DNA of 64,000 bases from Erysipelotrichaceae bacterium (GTDB lineage: Bacteria; Bacillota_I; Bacilli_A; Erysipelotrichales; Coprobacillaceae): the NCBI GenBank assembly GCA_018365815.1, contig JAGZJH010000004.1, forward strand, positions 19,836-83,835. The letters are read 5' to 3'. Below the pieces are notes generated by a model. It was not told the DNA's origin. It worked only from the letters and a program-made list of their open reading frames with translations, and made no database searches. Position numbers and translations under genes: made by a program. Of this stretch, positions 35,574 to 44,847 are shown piece after piece. The first letter of the stretch is position 1. The number at the start of each line of letters is the position of its first letter.

Positions 35574-37699
35574 CCACTTTCACATTGTAAACTAATAGCT
35601 ATTTCACTATTAATGACCGTACCCTCTGCTACATTTTGACTGATGACTTTTCCTGTGCCACTATATTCTATGGTTATATTTGTCAGCGCTTCAAAAGTAG
35701 ACACATCCTTACGGGACCAACCCGTCATATTAGGCATAGTAATCTCATTTCCGTCCGTTAATAAGAAAACTTTACTGTTAGATACGATGGTTGATTTGGC
35801 TTGAGGCATTTGTTCAACAACTGAACTACCATTACCTATAGTCACATATGGAATATTATTGTATTTTAATATACTTGAAGCATATTCAACACTTTGATTT
35901 GTAAAATTATCAATTGTATACTCCAACAAATTATTTTGTGAAGAAGGAGTTTCTGTTGTTTTGTTCAAATTAGCAATTGAACTTCTTACCATTGTTTTAA
36001 TCACATCAGCAAAAACACCATCTTGTTTGTCAATACCATTAACGCCTTTCACACCTGCGAAAACAACGACTTCTGGATCATCATAAGGTGCTAATCCACC
36101 AAAAGAGAAATTATAACGTCCTCCTACGAGTTTTCCATTTTCTGTAAATTCTCCTGTTCCAGTTTTTCCAAATAAACGAATATCGTCCATATAATATTGT
36201 TTACCTGTTCCACGTTCTTTATCTTCAACTACTTGCAGCATTAAATCTTTAACATAATTAATAGCATCAGTATTAAAAATTTGTTCACTTTTAATAGTTT
36301 CGGTTTTTTCTTTAACTGCACCGGTTGTTCCATCAATGATATAATCAACAATATAAGGCTCTACTGTACATCCATCGTTTGCAAAAACGGAATAGGCTCT
36401 TAACATTTGATAAGCTGTCCATGATGAAGATTGTCCAAATGATGCAGAAAGAAAATCACGATTTGATGCATCCATATTGTCAACTCCGCCTCCTAAATAT
36501 AATCCTGATAACCAACCGTCTTTAAAAAATCCTAATGCGCGATATTTTTCGCGTAAAGTTTCTTTAGGGATATATTTAGACGTTAAATTTGTCATTCCAG
36601 TATTACTTGAGCGAATCAAACCTTCTTCATAAGTAATTTGACCCCACCCTACTTTATTCCAGTCCTTGACCGGACTAAATCCATCTTTAAAATCAAAACT
36701 TCCTGACATGAATGTCTCATTTTTTGGAAAAGTACCAGCATCTAGTGCTGTTAAATAGACAAATGGTTTAATAACAGATCCTACTTCATAAGGATTGTTT
36801 AAATATAAATCTGTATAACTTTGTAAATCTCGCTTATTAGGATCAAATGATGGGTAGGTAGAAATGGCTAATATCTTTCCAGTTTTTGCTTCCATTACCG
36901 CCGCCCATGCGGATTCTATCCCTTTTAATTCTCCCATTCGTGCCATTTGAATTTCTAAATCACGTTGAACGTTACTATTGATTGTTAAATGAACATCATC
37001 GCCATTTTGTGCCTCAATTTTCCCAGTGATACTATTAGGTAAATTATATCCATTTGAATCCTTAATATATTGAATTTCCCCATTTCGTCCTGTTAATATA
37101 TCGTTCAATGAACTTTCTAAACCAAATTTTCCAACGATTTCATCTACATTATTTTCATCATTTGAAGCAAATCCTATAATATAAGATGCAAATGTTCCAT
37201 AACGATAGTTACGTTTTGTTTGTGCAATTAATTCTAAACCAGGTAATTCTAAAGCTTCTATTTTAGTTTTTGTCGCCGGTGTAAGGTTATTTCCATATGT
37301 TCCAAATTCTACTTGATATACATTTTCTTGCGATAATATTTCAAGCAATTTATCTTCTGACATATTTAAAATTGGGGCCAATTGCTTGGTATATTCTTGT
37401 GAATCTGTGACATAAGCAGGTTTATTACCAATCCCTAGACGTTCTTTATTTAAATAAGCAATTAACTTATAAGAAACAATATCTCCAGCTAATAACTCAT
37501 TATCTGAAGAATAGATATTTCCTCTTGAAGCATAAAGGATTTTATTCCCTATTTCTCGACCAGCTGAAAATTCAGCTATATTTTTCCCGCTGATAAAATG
37601 AACGCCAGTTACTGCTAAATAAACGATATTAACGATTAAAGCAACAAATACTAAAATAAATGTTGCTTTAAGTAAATTAATATAATTAATTTTTTTCAC
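35570..37699 (-). CDS. pbpB: class B penicillin-binding protein PBP2B (FtsI type)
   Basis: This septal transpeptidase works with FtsW. A membrane anchor (residues 11-33) and a dimerisation domain precede the transpeptidase domain with SxxK at Ser308-Lys311 (VGSVIKPF), SSN at 364-366, and KTGTGEF from Lys512. Two PASTA repeats close the protein (IDNFTNQSVEYASSIL; ITMPNMTGWSRKDVSTFEAL). It follows ftsL by one base, the usual position for the division PBP. Confidence 0.93.
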   Translation of the reverse strand: MKKINYINLLKATFILVFVALIVNIVYLAVTGVHFISGKNIAEFSAGREIGNKILYASRGNIYSSDNELLAGDIVSYKLIAYLNKERLGIGNKPAYVTDSQEYTKQLAPILNMSEDKLLEILSQENVYQVEFGTYGNNLTPATKTKIEALELPGLELIAQTKRNYRYGTFASYIIGFASNDENNVDEIVGKFGLESSLNDILTGRNGEIQYIKDSNGYNLPNSITGKIEAQNGDDVHLTINSNVQRDLEIQMARMGELKGIESAWAAVMEAKTGKILAISTYPSFDPNKRDLQSYTDLYLNNPYEVGSVIKPFVYLTALDAGTFPKNETFMSGSFDFKDGFSPVKDWNKVGWGQITYEEGLIRSSNTGMTNLTSKYIPKETLREKYRALGFFKDGWLSGLYLGGGVDNMDASNRDFLSASFGQSSSWTAYQMLRAYSVFANDGCTVEPYIVDYIIDGTTGAVKEKTETIKSEQIFNTDAINYVKDLMLQVVEDKERGTGKQYYMDDIRLFGKTGTGEFTENGKLVGGRYNFSFGGLAPYDDPEVVVFAGVKGVNGIDKQDGVFADVIKTMVRSSIANLNKTTETPSSQNNLLEYTIDNFTNQSVEYASSILKYNNIPYVTIGNGSSVVEQMPQAKSTIVSNSKVFLLTDGNEITMPNMTGWSRKDVSTFEALTNITIEYSGTGKVISQNVAEGTVINSEIAISLQCESG

Positions 37700-37700
37700 T

Positions 37701-37979
37701 TTATTCAGCCCCTAAATAAGCAGTTGCCTCGTTTTGAGAATATGTATATCCTTGACTTGATGCTACTTCATTTAGATGAGCAAAAGTAGTCATATTCTGT
37801 CTTTCTATATCTAAACCATTAATATCGCTTTCTAGTTCTTTAATTTGATTTTCTAATTTTTGTTGTTCAACATTTTTTGATGATTCCATTGCTTGAATTC
37901 CTAAATGTCCTAATACACAAAAACTCACAACAAACACTAACCATGTAGCCGCTCTTTTTTCAAATCTACTCTTTTTCAT
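37701..37979 (-). CDS. ftsL: cell-division protein FtsL
   Basis: This is a 92-residue bitopic protein. A short basic cytoplasmic start ([12 protein letters not shown]) leads to one membrane helix ([18 protein letters not shown]) and an extracellular coiled coil ([20 protein letters not shown]). FtsL joins DivIB and DivIC in the divisome. Sequence conservation is low in this family, so position and layout carry the call: it overlaps rsmH by 14 bases and precedes pbpB. Confidence 0.85.
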   Translation of the reverse strand: MKKSRFEKRAATWLVFVVSFCVLGHLGIQAMESSKNVEQQKLENQIKELESDINGLDIERQNMTTFAHLNEVASSQGYTYSQNEATAYLGAE

Positions 37980-38910
37980 CTAAACGTATCCTTTCTATCA
38001 CTCTTAATTTTGCTGAATGAGCACGGTGATTTTGCTCTAATTCTTCTTTAGAAGCACTATATGCTTTTTTATTAACCAATCTAAAACATGGCATTAGATG
38101 TTCTGGTAATACCGGTAATCCCGAAATATTTTTAACAGTCGTTTTTTCTTTAAAAATATTTTTACAAATACGATCTTCTAGCGAATGAAAGGTGATAACC
38201 GAAATTCTCCCCTCAGTATTAACTAGATCTAACGCTTGTTCTAGTGCTTTTTCAAAAACATTCAATTCATCATTCACAGCAATTCTTAGCGCCTGAAACG
38301 TACGTTTAGCAGGGTGTCCGCCTTTTCGCCTAGCCGGAGCCGGAATTGCTTCTTTGATAATTTCTACTAATTGGTAAGTTGTTTCAATAGGAGCGATTTC
38401 TCGATGTTGTTCTATTTTACGTGCAATTTGTTTAGCGAATTTTTCGTCACTATATCTAAATAGTATTTTAACTAATTGTTCATAAGAATAGGTGTTGACA
38501 ATTTGATAGGCATCTAAAGTATTTCTTTGATCCATACGCATATCTAACCTAGCATCGTAATTATAACTAAAACCACGCATGCCATCATCAAATTGTGGAC
38601 TTGATACGCCTAAATCAAATAAGATTCCATCAACTTTTTCAACTCCTAGTTCATTTAATTTTTCTTTTATATGAACAAAGTTGGAATGGATAATTGTAAA
38701 TTTATCCGATATAGCCATTAAACGTTCATTAGCCGCTTTAATCGCATTTTCATCTTGATCGAATGCATATAAATGACCAGTTGTTAATTTTTCAAGAATT
38801 TTAGAACTATGTCCTCCACCACCTAATGTGCAATCAACATATATTCCATCTTCTTTTATATTTAATCCTTCAATTGCTTCATTAAGCATCACTGTTGTAT
38901 GTTCAAACAT
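37966..38910 (-). CDS. rsmH: 16S rRNA (cytosine-1402-N4)-methyltransferase
   Basis: RsmH (MraW) methylates C1402 in the ribosomal P site using SAM. The SAM-binding motif is [17 protein letters not shown]. Also seen are [40 protein letters not shown], and [13 protein letters not shown]. The length of 314 is normal. It is the second gene of the dcw cluster after mraZ. Confidence 0.97.
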   Translation of the reverse strand: MFEHTTVMLNEAIEGLNIKEDGIYVDCTLGGGGHSSKILEKLTTGHLYAFDQDENAIKAANERLMAISDKFTIIHSNFVHIKEKLNELGVEKVDGILFDLGVSSPQFDDGMRGFSYNYDARLDMRMDQRNTLDAYQIVNTYSYEQLVKILFRYSDEKFAKQIARKIEQHREIAPIETTYQLVEIIKEAIPAPARRKGGHPAKRTFQALRIAVNDELNVFEKALEQALDLVNTEGRISVITFHSLEDRICKNIFKEKTTVKNISGLPVLPEHLMPCFRLVNKKAYSASKEELEQNHRAHSAKLRVIERIRLDEKE

Positions 38911-38919
38911 TACTCTCTC

Positions 38920-39351
38920 CTAAAAATCAAAACCATCTAACGATTCTGAAATACTTTCAAAATTTTCATTTTCTTCTTCATAATATTGTTCCCAAGTCTC
39001 TGCATTCCATATTTCTAAATGATTTCCGGCACCAACGATTGTACAAGCTTTTAGTAAATTAGCATGTTGAATTAATTGGTTAGGAAGATTAATCCGACCT
39101 AGTTTATCGAATTCTACTTCTGTGGCTTTTGAAGTAAATAATCTAATAAAAGTTCGGGTTTCTTTTTTATTACTAGGCATTTTCATCAATTTTTCAAATA
39201 TCTTTTGCCACTCACTGATTGAATAAACATTTAAACAACCTTCAAATCCTCGGGTCACAACAACAGAAGTTCCTAAAGTGTCACGAAATTTTGATGGTAA
39301 TGTTAAACGGCCTTTAGCATCAATATTATGCGTATATTCACCCATTAACAT
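38920..39351 (-). CDS. mraZ: transcriptional regulator MraZ
   Basis: MraZ binds DNA as an AbrB-like ring and controls the dcw operon. Two copies of the DxxxR half are visible: DAKGRLTLPSKFRD and DKLGRINLPNQLIQ. The ATG at 39351 gives the common MLMGEYTHNID start and lies eight bases behind GGGTG. Its own operator lies immediately upstream, so it very probably regulates itself. Confidence 0.95.
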   Translation of the reverse strand: MLMGEYTHNIDAKGRLTLPSKFRDTLGTSVVVTRGFEGCLNVYSISEWQKIFEKLMKMPSNKKETRTFIRLFTSKATEVEFDKLGRINLPNQLIQHANLLKACTIVGAGNHLEIWNAETWEQYYEEENENFESISESLDGFDF

Positions 39352-39362
39352 ATCCATCGCAC

Positions 39363-39387
39363 CCACTTTCCACCACTTTTAACCACT
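39363..39387 (-). promoter_or_regulatory. MraZ operator: three direct repeats at 10-base spacing
   Basis: On the minus strand AAGTGG occurs three times, each exactly 10 bases after the last (core complements CCACT at 39363-39367, 39373-39377, 39383-39387). The array lies between the mraZ promoter and start codon. MraZ is known to bind such direct repeats with about 10-base periodicity, including AAAGTG-type boxes in Mollicutes. This is an inferred binding site. Confidence 0.8.
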
Positions 39388-39398
39388 TCTTAACACTT

Positions 39399-39427
39399 AT
39401 TATACATCTTTAGGGTGACTTTGTATA
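39399..39427 (-). promoter_or_regulatory. probable sigma-A promoter of the dcw cluster
   Basis: On the minus strand TATACA (39422-39427) and a perfect TATAAT (39399-39404) are 17 bases apart. The MraZ repeats begin about 12 bases downstream of the -10, where a bound repressor would block transcription. Confidence 0.65.
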
Positions 39428-39441
39428 TAACTTTTATAAAA

Positions 39442-39473
39442 TAAAAAAACCAAATTTTGTTGAAAATTTGGTC
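39442..39473 (-). terminator. intrinsic terminator of the M19 dipeptidase gene
   Basis: ACCAAATTTT and AAAATTTGGT pair around a short loop with T7 following on the minus strand. It insulates the mraZ promoter. Confidence 0.85.
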
Positions 39474-39479
39474 ATAATC

Positions 39480-40475
39480 TTATTTTAAAACTTCTTTAAA
39501 CACTCTTAATACATTTTTATAGAACACTTTTTCGATTTCTTCTTCACTAAATCCAGCTTCTCTCATTTTATTTTCAAGCATACTCATCATTGAAGCGTCT
39601 TTCATTTCTAAGTTCTGTGATATTCCATCGAAATCGCTCCCTAGTCCAATACAATCAATACCTACTAAATCTTTGATATATTGAATGTGTTTAATCATAT
39701 CATCTACTCTTGACATAAAATCAGGTTCACCTGTGTTTTGAGCTAAGAAATCTGCTGCATAATTAATTCCCATTACACAGCCACGCTTAGCAAATTCTTT
39801 GATCATATCATCAGTCATATTTCTAACATGATATGATTGTCCTCTTGCATTTGAGTGAGAGGCAACAAATGGTTTTGTAGTATATTTTAACACATCATAA
39901 AAGCCTGCATCAGATAAATGTGAAACATCAATAATTATTCCTAATCTTTCCATTTCTCGAACTAATGCAATTCCTTCTTGAGTTAGTCCATCACAGGTAT
40001 TAGGTAGTTGTTTATTTACAGTTCCATCTTCCATTTTTTGATAATTAGGAAAGCCTATACCATTTTCATAGTTCCATGTCAGCGTAATCATTCTTACGCC
40101 TAAACGATAAAGGTTTCGCAAAAAATGTAAGTTTCCTTTTGTTGTGGCTCCTTCTTCGATGGTCAATACCGCAGACATTTTCCCCTCATTTTGATTTTTG
40201 ATAATGTCATCATAATTTAATGCCAATGCAATTGTATCTTTGTTTTGATCTAATTGTTGGTAAAATACATCAATCATTTCATTACAAGTTTCAAAAGCAT
40301 TTTCAACCATTTGCAAAGGAACAAACATTGCAAAACACTGTAATAAATAATCCCCTTTTTGCATTTTTTCAATACTGATATTTAAATCATTTTTTCTTAG
40401 ACTGATTTCTTGTCCTTTTTTTAAACTTTGATAAATACTCATAATCGTATCGCAATGCATATCTGCTACTTTCAT
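39480..40475 (-). CDS. membrane dipeptidase-like metallopeptidase, M19 family
   Basis: The sequence has M19 (renal dipeptidase) hallmarks: the first zinc ligands in ADMHCDTIMS, the bridging Glu in TIEEGATTKG, His residues in DVSHLSDAGF and ASHSNARG, and the last Asp in GLGSDFDG. All metal ligands appear intact. The family cleaves dipeptides, including those with a D- residue at the second position, so it may recycle cell-wall or dietary dipeptides. No signal peptide is seen, so it is likely cytoplasmic. It is a single-gene unit with its own terminator. Confidence 0.9.
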   Translation of the reverse strand: MKVADMHCDTIMSIYQSLKKGQEISLRKNDLNISIEKMQKGDYLLQCFAMFVPLQMVENAFETCNEMIDVFYQQLDQNKDTIALALNYDDIIKNQNEGKMSAVLTIEEGATTKGNLHFLRNLYRLGVRMITLTWNYENGIGFPNYQKMEDGTVNKQLPNTCDGLTQEGIALVREMERLGIIIDVSHLSDAGFYDVLKYTTKPFVASHSNARGQSYHVRNMTDDMIKEFAKRGCVMGINYAADFLAQNTGEPDFMSRVDDMIKHIQYIKDLVGIDCIGLGSDFDGISQNLEMKDASMMSMLENKMREAGFSEEEIEKVFYKNVLRVFKEVLK

Positions 40476-40528
40476 AATAACTCCCTCCTTAGCGAGATAA
40501 TTATATCATACTCATAAGGCGGATAAAA

Positions 40529-40553
40529 TAAAAAAGCGCCTTGAATTAGGCGA
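40529..40553 (-). terminator. intrinsic terminator of rpmF
   Basis: CGCCT and AGGCG pair around a short loop, followed by CTTTTTT on the minus strand, five bases past the rpmF stop. Confidence 0.75.
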
Positions 40554-40557
40554 TTTT

Positions 40558-40725
40558 CTATAAAACTTTTTTACCGTTGTAATGCCCACAATGTTTACAT
40601 ACTTTATGTGGTAAAGTGTATTCACCACAGTTAGGACATGTTACTAATGTAGGTGCTGTTAATTTATCATGTGTTCTTCTTTTTCTTTTTACAGCTTTTG
40701 AAGTTCTTCTAAATGGTACTGCCAT
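40558..40725 (-). CDS. rpmF: 50S ribosomal protein L32
   Basis: A 55-residue protein beginning [20 protein letters not shown], with the zinc-ribbon cysteines in [18 protein letters not shown]. This is the standard zinc-binding L32 form. GGAGG stands seven bases before the ATG. It directly follows yceD, a gene pair conserved across bacteria. Confidence 0.97.
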   Translation of the reverse strand: MAVPFRRTSKAVKRKRRTHDKLTAPTLVTCPNCGEYTLPHKVCKHCGHYNGKKVL

Positions 40726-40736
40726 TGTACATCCTC

Positions 40737-41249
40737 CTAATTCTCATCATTAAAATAATCTTTTAATTTCGCTAATCTAGGATCTATAATCTCTTGATCA
40801 GTTACTTCTTCTTTGTTACTAATAATTTTCCATCCATAACCTTCTCTTTTTACTTCAGCACCTTCTTTAACAACTCTTAAAGGAACATCAGCCATTATAT
40901 TTTGGAAAATAATAGGTGTTATATCTACGACATTTTTCTTTACTTCATGAATATCTTCTTCAGGTAAAGGCTTATCGAAAGAAAACACTTCAGTGGATTC
41001 AATTTCAAATGGATAATCGACTTCTTCTAAAGTCAATGCACAAGGTAAAACCATTATGCCCTTGATTTTTAAATCAACATATAATCTTCGATCTTTAGGG
41101 ACAAAACGTCCATTTCCTTCTACATAAACATTTTTTAAATCCAGCAAGTTATTGAATTTAAGAAATGCCTCTTTAGGAAAAACAAGTTCATCTGAAAATT
41201 TAAATTCTCCATTTTTTTGTTTTAAAAGCCATTGTATATTCCACTTCAA
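40737..41249 (-). CDS. yceD: YceD/DUF177 family protein
   Basis: The family (YlbN in Bacillus) is nearly always paired with rpmF and is implicated in 23S rRNA processing or accumulation. Visible features are the central [20 protein letters not shown] strand pattern, the acidic [19 protein letters not shown] block, and an acidic C-terminus ([11 protein letters not shown]). TTG at 41249 is chosen as start (product [11 protein letters not shown]) because GAGGTG lies six bases before it and the MKW start is common in the family. Confidence in the start is moderate. Confidence 0.85.
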   Translation of the reverse strand: MKWNIQWLLKQKNGEFKFSDELVFPKEAFLKFNNLLDLKNVYVEGNGRFVPKDRRLYVDLKIKGIMVLPCALTLEEVDYPFEIESTEVFSFDKPLPEEDIHEVKKNVVDITPIIFQNIMADVPLRVVKEGAEVKREGYGWKIISNKEEVTDQEIIDPRLAKLKDYFNDEN

Positions 41250-41422
41250 AAGAATCACCTCAACTAGCGCAACTTAAATTATAATCGAAAAAAAACAGAA
41301 AGTCAATTTATTATGACAAATCGTTAATTTTCTTATAATTTCAATGCTTATAATAGCACTGTGATATTATATCATATTAATTAAATAATTCAATGTTATT
41401 CATGCTTTTTTTTATTATTTAG

Positions 41423-41451
41423 TTAATATAATCCATATTTTATGGTATAAT
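41423..41451 (+). promoter_or_regulatory. possible promoter of the small membrane protein gene
   Basis: TATAAT (41446-41451) stands 20 bases before the start codon. The sequence at the -35 position (TTAATA) is a poor match to TTGACA. Confidence 0.4.
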
Positions 41452-41470
41452 TCCTCAAAAGGGGGATAAC

Positions 41471-41848
41471 ATGAAATCTATTATTATAAAAAAAACGTTT
41501 GAAAAATTAATTATTGTTGCTTGCGCATCAATTTTTTGGGATTTTGCTATAAAATCTTCACCCTTACAAACAATGATTAATTATCCAATTATATTTTTTG
41601 CTTTTTTGTTTTTAGGCTTTGCATGGTTTAATTATTTAAAACTTGATGGTTTAAGACTTCCAACTAATTATAATAAAATCAAAAAAGCTCCAAAACACAA
41701 AGCTAAACAAATGATTGATTATGTTGAAACAGAAGTTAAAAACGATCAACACTTGACTAAAAATCAATTGTTATATTGTAAATTATATTCAAATTTAATA
41801 TGTGCCGTTGTTTTGTTAATTCCTGTGATCATTACTTATTTAATTTAG
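41471..41848 (+). CDS. small membrane protein of unknown function
   Basis: The 125-residue protein has hydrophobic segments at about residues 13-25, 35-52 and 107-124. A basic cytoplasmic-looking loop between the second and third includes NKIKKAPKHKAKQM. I do not recognise the family. GGGGGA lies four bases before the ATG, a TATAAT is upstream and a terminator follows, so it is expressed alone. It lies between yceD and the opp operon and is one of few plus-strand genes. No link to the neighbours can be shown. Confidence 0.65.
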   Translation: MKSIIIKKTFEKLIIVACASIFWDFAIKSSPLQTMINYPIIFFAFLFLGFAWFNYLKLDGLRLPTNYNKIKKAPKHKAKQMIDYVETEVKNDQHLTKNQLLYCKLYSNLICAVVLLIPVIITYLI

Positions 41849-41871
41849 TTCCTTCTTCAAGGAACTTTTTA
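41846..41871 (+). terminator. intrinsic terminator of the small membrane protein gene
   Basis: AGTTCCTT and AAGGAACT pair around a four-base loop and are followed by T5 on the plus strand. Confidence 0.8.
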
Positions 41872-41913
41872 TTATATTTATTAGTTTAGTAGAATATATT
41901 CTAAAGAAAACAA

Positions 41914-41937
41914 AAAAATAGGCATAACGCCTATTTT
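41914..41937 (-). terminator. intrinsic terminator of the opp operon
   Basis: AAAATAGGC and GCCTATTTT pair around a five-base loop, then T6-7 follow on the minus strand. The stem contains the oppF stop codon. Confidence 0.85.
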
Positions 41938-42863
41938 AATTCAGATTTATATTTTTCAATTTCTTCATCGTTAGCATAGATAAAATGTCCTGGTAAGATT
42001 TCAACCCATTTTGGTTTATTAACACTATAATCATGAATAGATGGATCATAGACAATAAGTTTCTTTTGTTTTTCAATTTCTGGATCCGGTGTTGGAACCG
42101 CAGAAAGTAATGCTTTAGTATATGGGTGTAATGGATTTTTAAATAACTCCTCTGTTTCAGCTAATTCAACAATTCTACCTTTATGAATTACTGCAATACG
42201 ATCTGAAATGAAACGTACAACAGATAAGTCATGGGCAATAAATAAATAAGTTAAATTACGTTTTTTCTTTAAGTTATTTAATAAGTTTAATACTTGTGCA
42301 CGAATTGAAACATCTAGCGCTGAAATAGGTTCATCAGCAACTACAAATTCAGGTTCCATGATTAAAGCACGTGCAATTCCAATACGTTGACGTTGCCCAC
42401 CTGAGAATTCATGAGGGAAACGAGAAGCGAATTCTGGTAATAATCCTACTTCTCTTAAAGCATTTTGTACTTTTTGTGAACGATCTTTTTCATCTTTAAA
42501 TAATTTGAAATTATATAAACCTTCTGAAATGATATAATCGACTTTTGCTCTTTCATTTAATGAAGCCATTGGATCTTGGAAGATCATTTGACATTTTTGA
42601 ATAACTTCTTTATCCAATTCTTTAGAAATTTTACCGTTAATTTTTTTACCATTAAAAAGGATTTCTCCTCTACTTGTAGGGTTAATACGAACAATAGCAC
42701 GACCAATTGTTGTTTTACCTGATCCTGATTCACCAACTAAAGAGAAAGTTTCACCACGATAGATATCAAAATTAACATCATCGACTGCAACAAAGTTAGT
42801 TTTACCAATTTTGAAACTAATTTGTAAGTCTTTTATTTCGATTACTTTTTCTTTTTGTTCCAT
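41931..42863 (-). CDS. oppF: oligopeptide ABC transporter ATP-binding protein OppF
   Basis: This is the second ATPase of a peptide importer. The Walker A is [14 protein letters not shown], the signature is [16 protein letters not shown], and Walker B is [14 protein letters not shown]. The C-terminal oligopeptide-transport domain is present ([17 protein letters not shown]). It is last in the oppABCDF operon, six bases after oppD. Confidence 0.93.
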   Translation of the reverse strand: MEQKEKVIEIKDLQISFKIGKTNFVAVDDVNFDIYRGETFSLVGESGSGKTTIGRAIVRINPTSRGEILFNGKKINGKISKELDKEVIQKCQMIFQDPMASLNERAKVDYIISEGLYNFKLFKDEKDRSQKVQNALREVGLLPEFASRFPHEFSGGQRQRIGIARALIMEPEFVVADEPISALDVSIRAQVLNLLNNLKKKRNLTYLFIAHDLSVVRFISDRIAVIHKGRIVELAETEELFKNPLHPYTKALLSAVPTPDPEIEKQKKLIVYDPSIHDYSVNKPKWVEILPGHFIYANDEEIEKYKSELK

Positions 42864-42869
42864 AATGAC

Positions 42870-43907
42870 CTATCCTTTCAACTTTTCTCTTAATTTTTGT
42901 ATTGCTTGTGGGTGTTCTACTTTAGGAGCTCTTGGGTCTAATAACCAAGTTTTTGCTTTATGTGTCTCGCTAACATTAAAATAAGGTGGATTCTCAATAA
43001 AGTCAATTTTTAAAGCGTGTTTATTACGAGGCGCAAAAGCATCACCTTTAATTTCGTTATATAAATTAGGTGGAGTTCCATCAATTGTTGCTAATTCTTC
43101 TCCTTTTTCTCCTAATTGTGGTAATGAAGATAATAATGCCCAAGTATATGGATGTTGTGCATTATAGAAAACTTCGTCAACTTTTCCCACTTCAACAATT
43201 TCACCAGCATACATTACCGCAACACGATCAGCAACGTTTGCAACAACCCCTAAGTCGTGGGTAATATAAATAACAGTCATGTTCATTTCTTTTTGTAAAT
43301 TTCTAATTAAATCAAGAATTTGTGCTTGAATTGTTACATCAAGAGCAGTAGTAGGTTCATCACAAATTAAAATTTGAGGATAACAAGCAGCTGCTATTGC
43401 AATAACAACACGTTGTCTCATCCCACCAGAGAACTGATGAGGATATTGTCCATATCTTAATTCCGGGTTTGTAATCCCTACTTTTTCAAGCATTTGAATA
43501 GCTAATTGTTTAGATTCTTCTCCATTAATTCCTTGATGCAATTCAATAACTTCTCTAATTTGTTCCCCAACAATTTTTAAAGGATTTAAAGAAGTCATTG
43601 GATCTTGGAAAACCATTGCGATTTTTTTACCGCGAATTTTTAACCAGTCTGATTCTTTAGTATATTTAGCAATATCTACATCTTCAAACATAATCGATCC
43701 ACCAGCAACTCTACCATTGTTATCTAACATACCGATAAATGATTTAGTAAATACAGATTTACCTGAACCAGATTCACCTACAATTGCTAATGTTTCACCT
43801 TCATATAAATCTAAAGAACATTTACGAATAGGTTTTAAAATTTTACCACGTAAAGTGAATTCGATTTCAATATCTTTAGCAGATAATATTGGTTTTCTAT
43901 TTTCCAT
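42870..43907 (-). CDS. oppD: oligopeptide ABC transporter ATP-binding protein OppD
   Basis: Walker A is [16 protein letters not shown], the signature is QFSGGMRQRVVIAIAA, and Walker B is ILICDEPTTALDVT. The Opp/Dpp C-terminal extension (HPYTWALLSSLPQLG) is present. The ATG at 43907 is chosen because GAGGAGGAG lies before it; an in-frame start 20 codons upstream would overlap oppC and has no site. Confidence 0.93.
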   Translation of the reverse strand: MENRKPILSAKDIEIEFTLRGKILKPIRKCSLDLYEGETLAIVGESGSGKSVFTKSFIGMLDNNGRVAGGSIMFEDVDIAKYTKESDWLKIRGKKIAMVFQDPMTSLNPLKIVGEQIREVIELHQGINGEESKQLAIQMLEKVGITNPELRYGQYPHQFSGGMRQRVVIAIAAACYPQILICDEPTTALDVTIQAQILDLIRNLQKEMNMTVIYITHDLGVVANVADRVAVMYAGEIVEVGKVDEVFYNAQHPYTWALLSSLPQLGEKGEELATIDGTPPNLYNEIKGDAFAPRNKHALKIDFIENPPYFNVSETHKAKTWLLDPRAPKVEHPQAIQKLREKLKG

Positions 43908-43920
43908 AATTTCTCCTCCT

Positions 43921-44847
43921 CTATACGTGATTTCTTGGATCTGATGCATCAGAGAATGCATTTCCAATTAAATAAAACGAAATAGTTACAATTGATACAA
44001 TTGCCGCAGGGAAAACTAATAAGTGAGGGAAATTTAAAAACGCAGTACGTGCATTTCTTAATAAAATCCCTAAACTTGGAATATTTTCCCCAAGTCCTAA
44101 TCCTAAATAAGAAAGTGTTGATTCTAATGAAATAGTTGTTGGAATTGATAAAGCTAATCTTAAAATAACAACACTTACTAAGTAAGGCACAAGGTTTTTA
44201 ATTAAAATACGATGAACCGGTGTACCTAAACATCTTGAAGCTAAATTGTATTCACGATCACGATACATTAACACTAAATTACGCACATTTCTAGCCATTG
44301 TTAACCAACCAGTCGCAATTAATGGAATCGCTAATTCCCAAAAGCCACGACCAACAACATAACCGATTAAAGTTAAATAAATTACTGTTGGTACGTTTGC
44401 AATAATGTTATAAACTTCAGTTAATAAACGATCTAATTGTTTGACATATCCCCATAAACAACCAATAACTACACCAATAACACATTCACCTAATGCAACA
44501 ATTGCAGCAAGTTTTAATGAAATTTGTGAAGCATACCATACTCTTGACCATAAATCACGACCAATAGCATCTGTACCAAACCAATAAGTTGAATTTGGTT
44601 TGACATAAACATAGTCAGTATTAGCGTCCATAAACGGAGAAAATTTTGCAATTTTCAAAGCTACAAATGAGAAAATAACCAAAGCAAAGAATATAATCAT
44701 TAAAATTACAGCCGGCTTATTTTTAAAGAAATTAGCAAAAACTGATTTCCAATATGAATAATCCGAATAACCTGTTCTTTCAGCCTCAGTTGGAGAGTAC
44801 TCAACTAGCGAAAATAATTCTTCTTCTGTTAATTTTTCATTTTCCAT
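43921..44847 (-). CDS. oppC: oligopeptide ABC transporter permease OppC
   Basis: Several membrane helices follow a cytoplasmic N-terminus. The DPP/Opp permease motif is in RNVRNLVLMYRDREYNLASR with the downstream ETSL-like STLSYLGLGLGENIPSLG block. The TDAIGRDLWSRVWYASQIS segment is typical of OppC/DppC. It begins where oppB ends (one-base overlap). Confidence 0.92.
   Translation of the reverse strand: MENEKLTEEELFSLVEYSPTEAERTGYSDYSYWKSVFANFFKNKPAVILMIIFFALVIFSFVALKIAKFSPFMDANTDYVYVKPNSTYWFGTDAIGRDLWSRVWYASQISLKLAAIVALGECVIGVVIGCLWGYVKQLDRLLTEVYNIIANVPTVIYLTLIGYVVGRGFWELAIPLIATGWLTMARNVRNLVLMYRDREYNLASRCLGTPVHRILIKNLVPYLVSVVILRLALSIPTTISLESTLSYLGLGLGENIPSLGILLRNARTAFLNFPHLLVFPAAIVSIVTISFYLIGNAFSDASDPRNHV

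Noticed and set aside
33619..37699. Two neighbouring PBPs as a recent tandem duplication
   Set aside because: The two differ throughout and in PASTA number; the pbpB-spoVD order is ancient in spore formers.
43070..43264. Plus-strand open frame inside oppD
   Set aside because: It is a Gln/Leu/His-rich antisense shadow of a strongly conserved gene.
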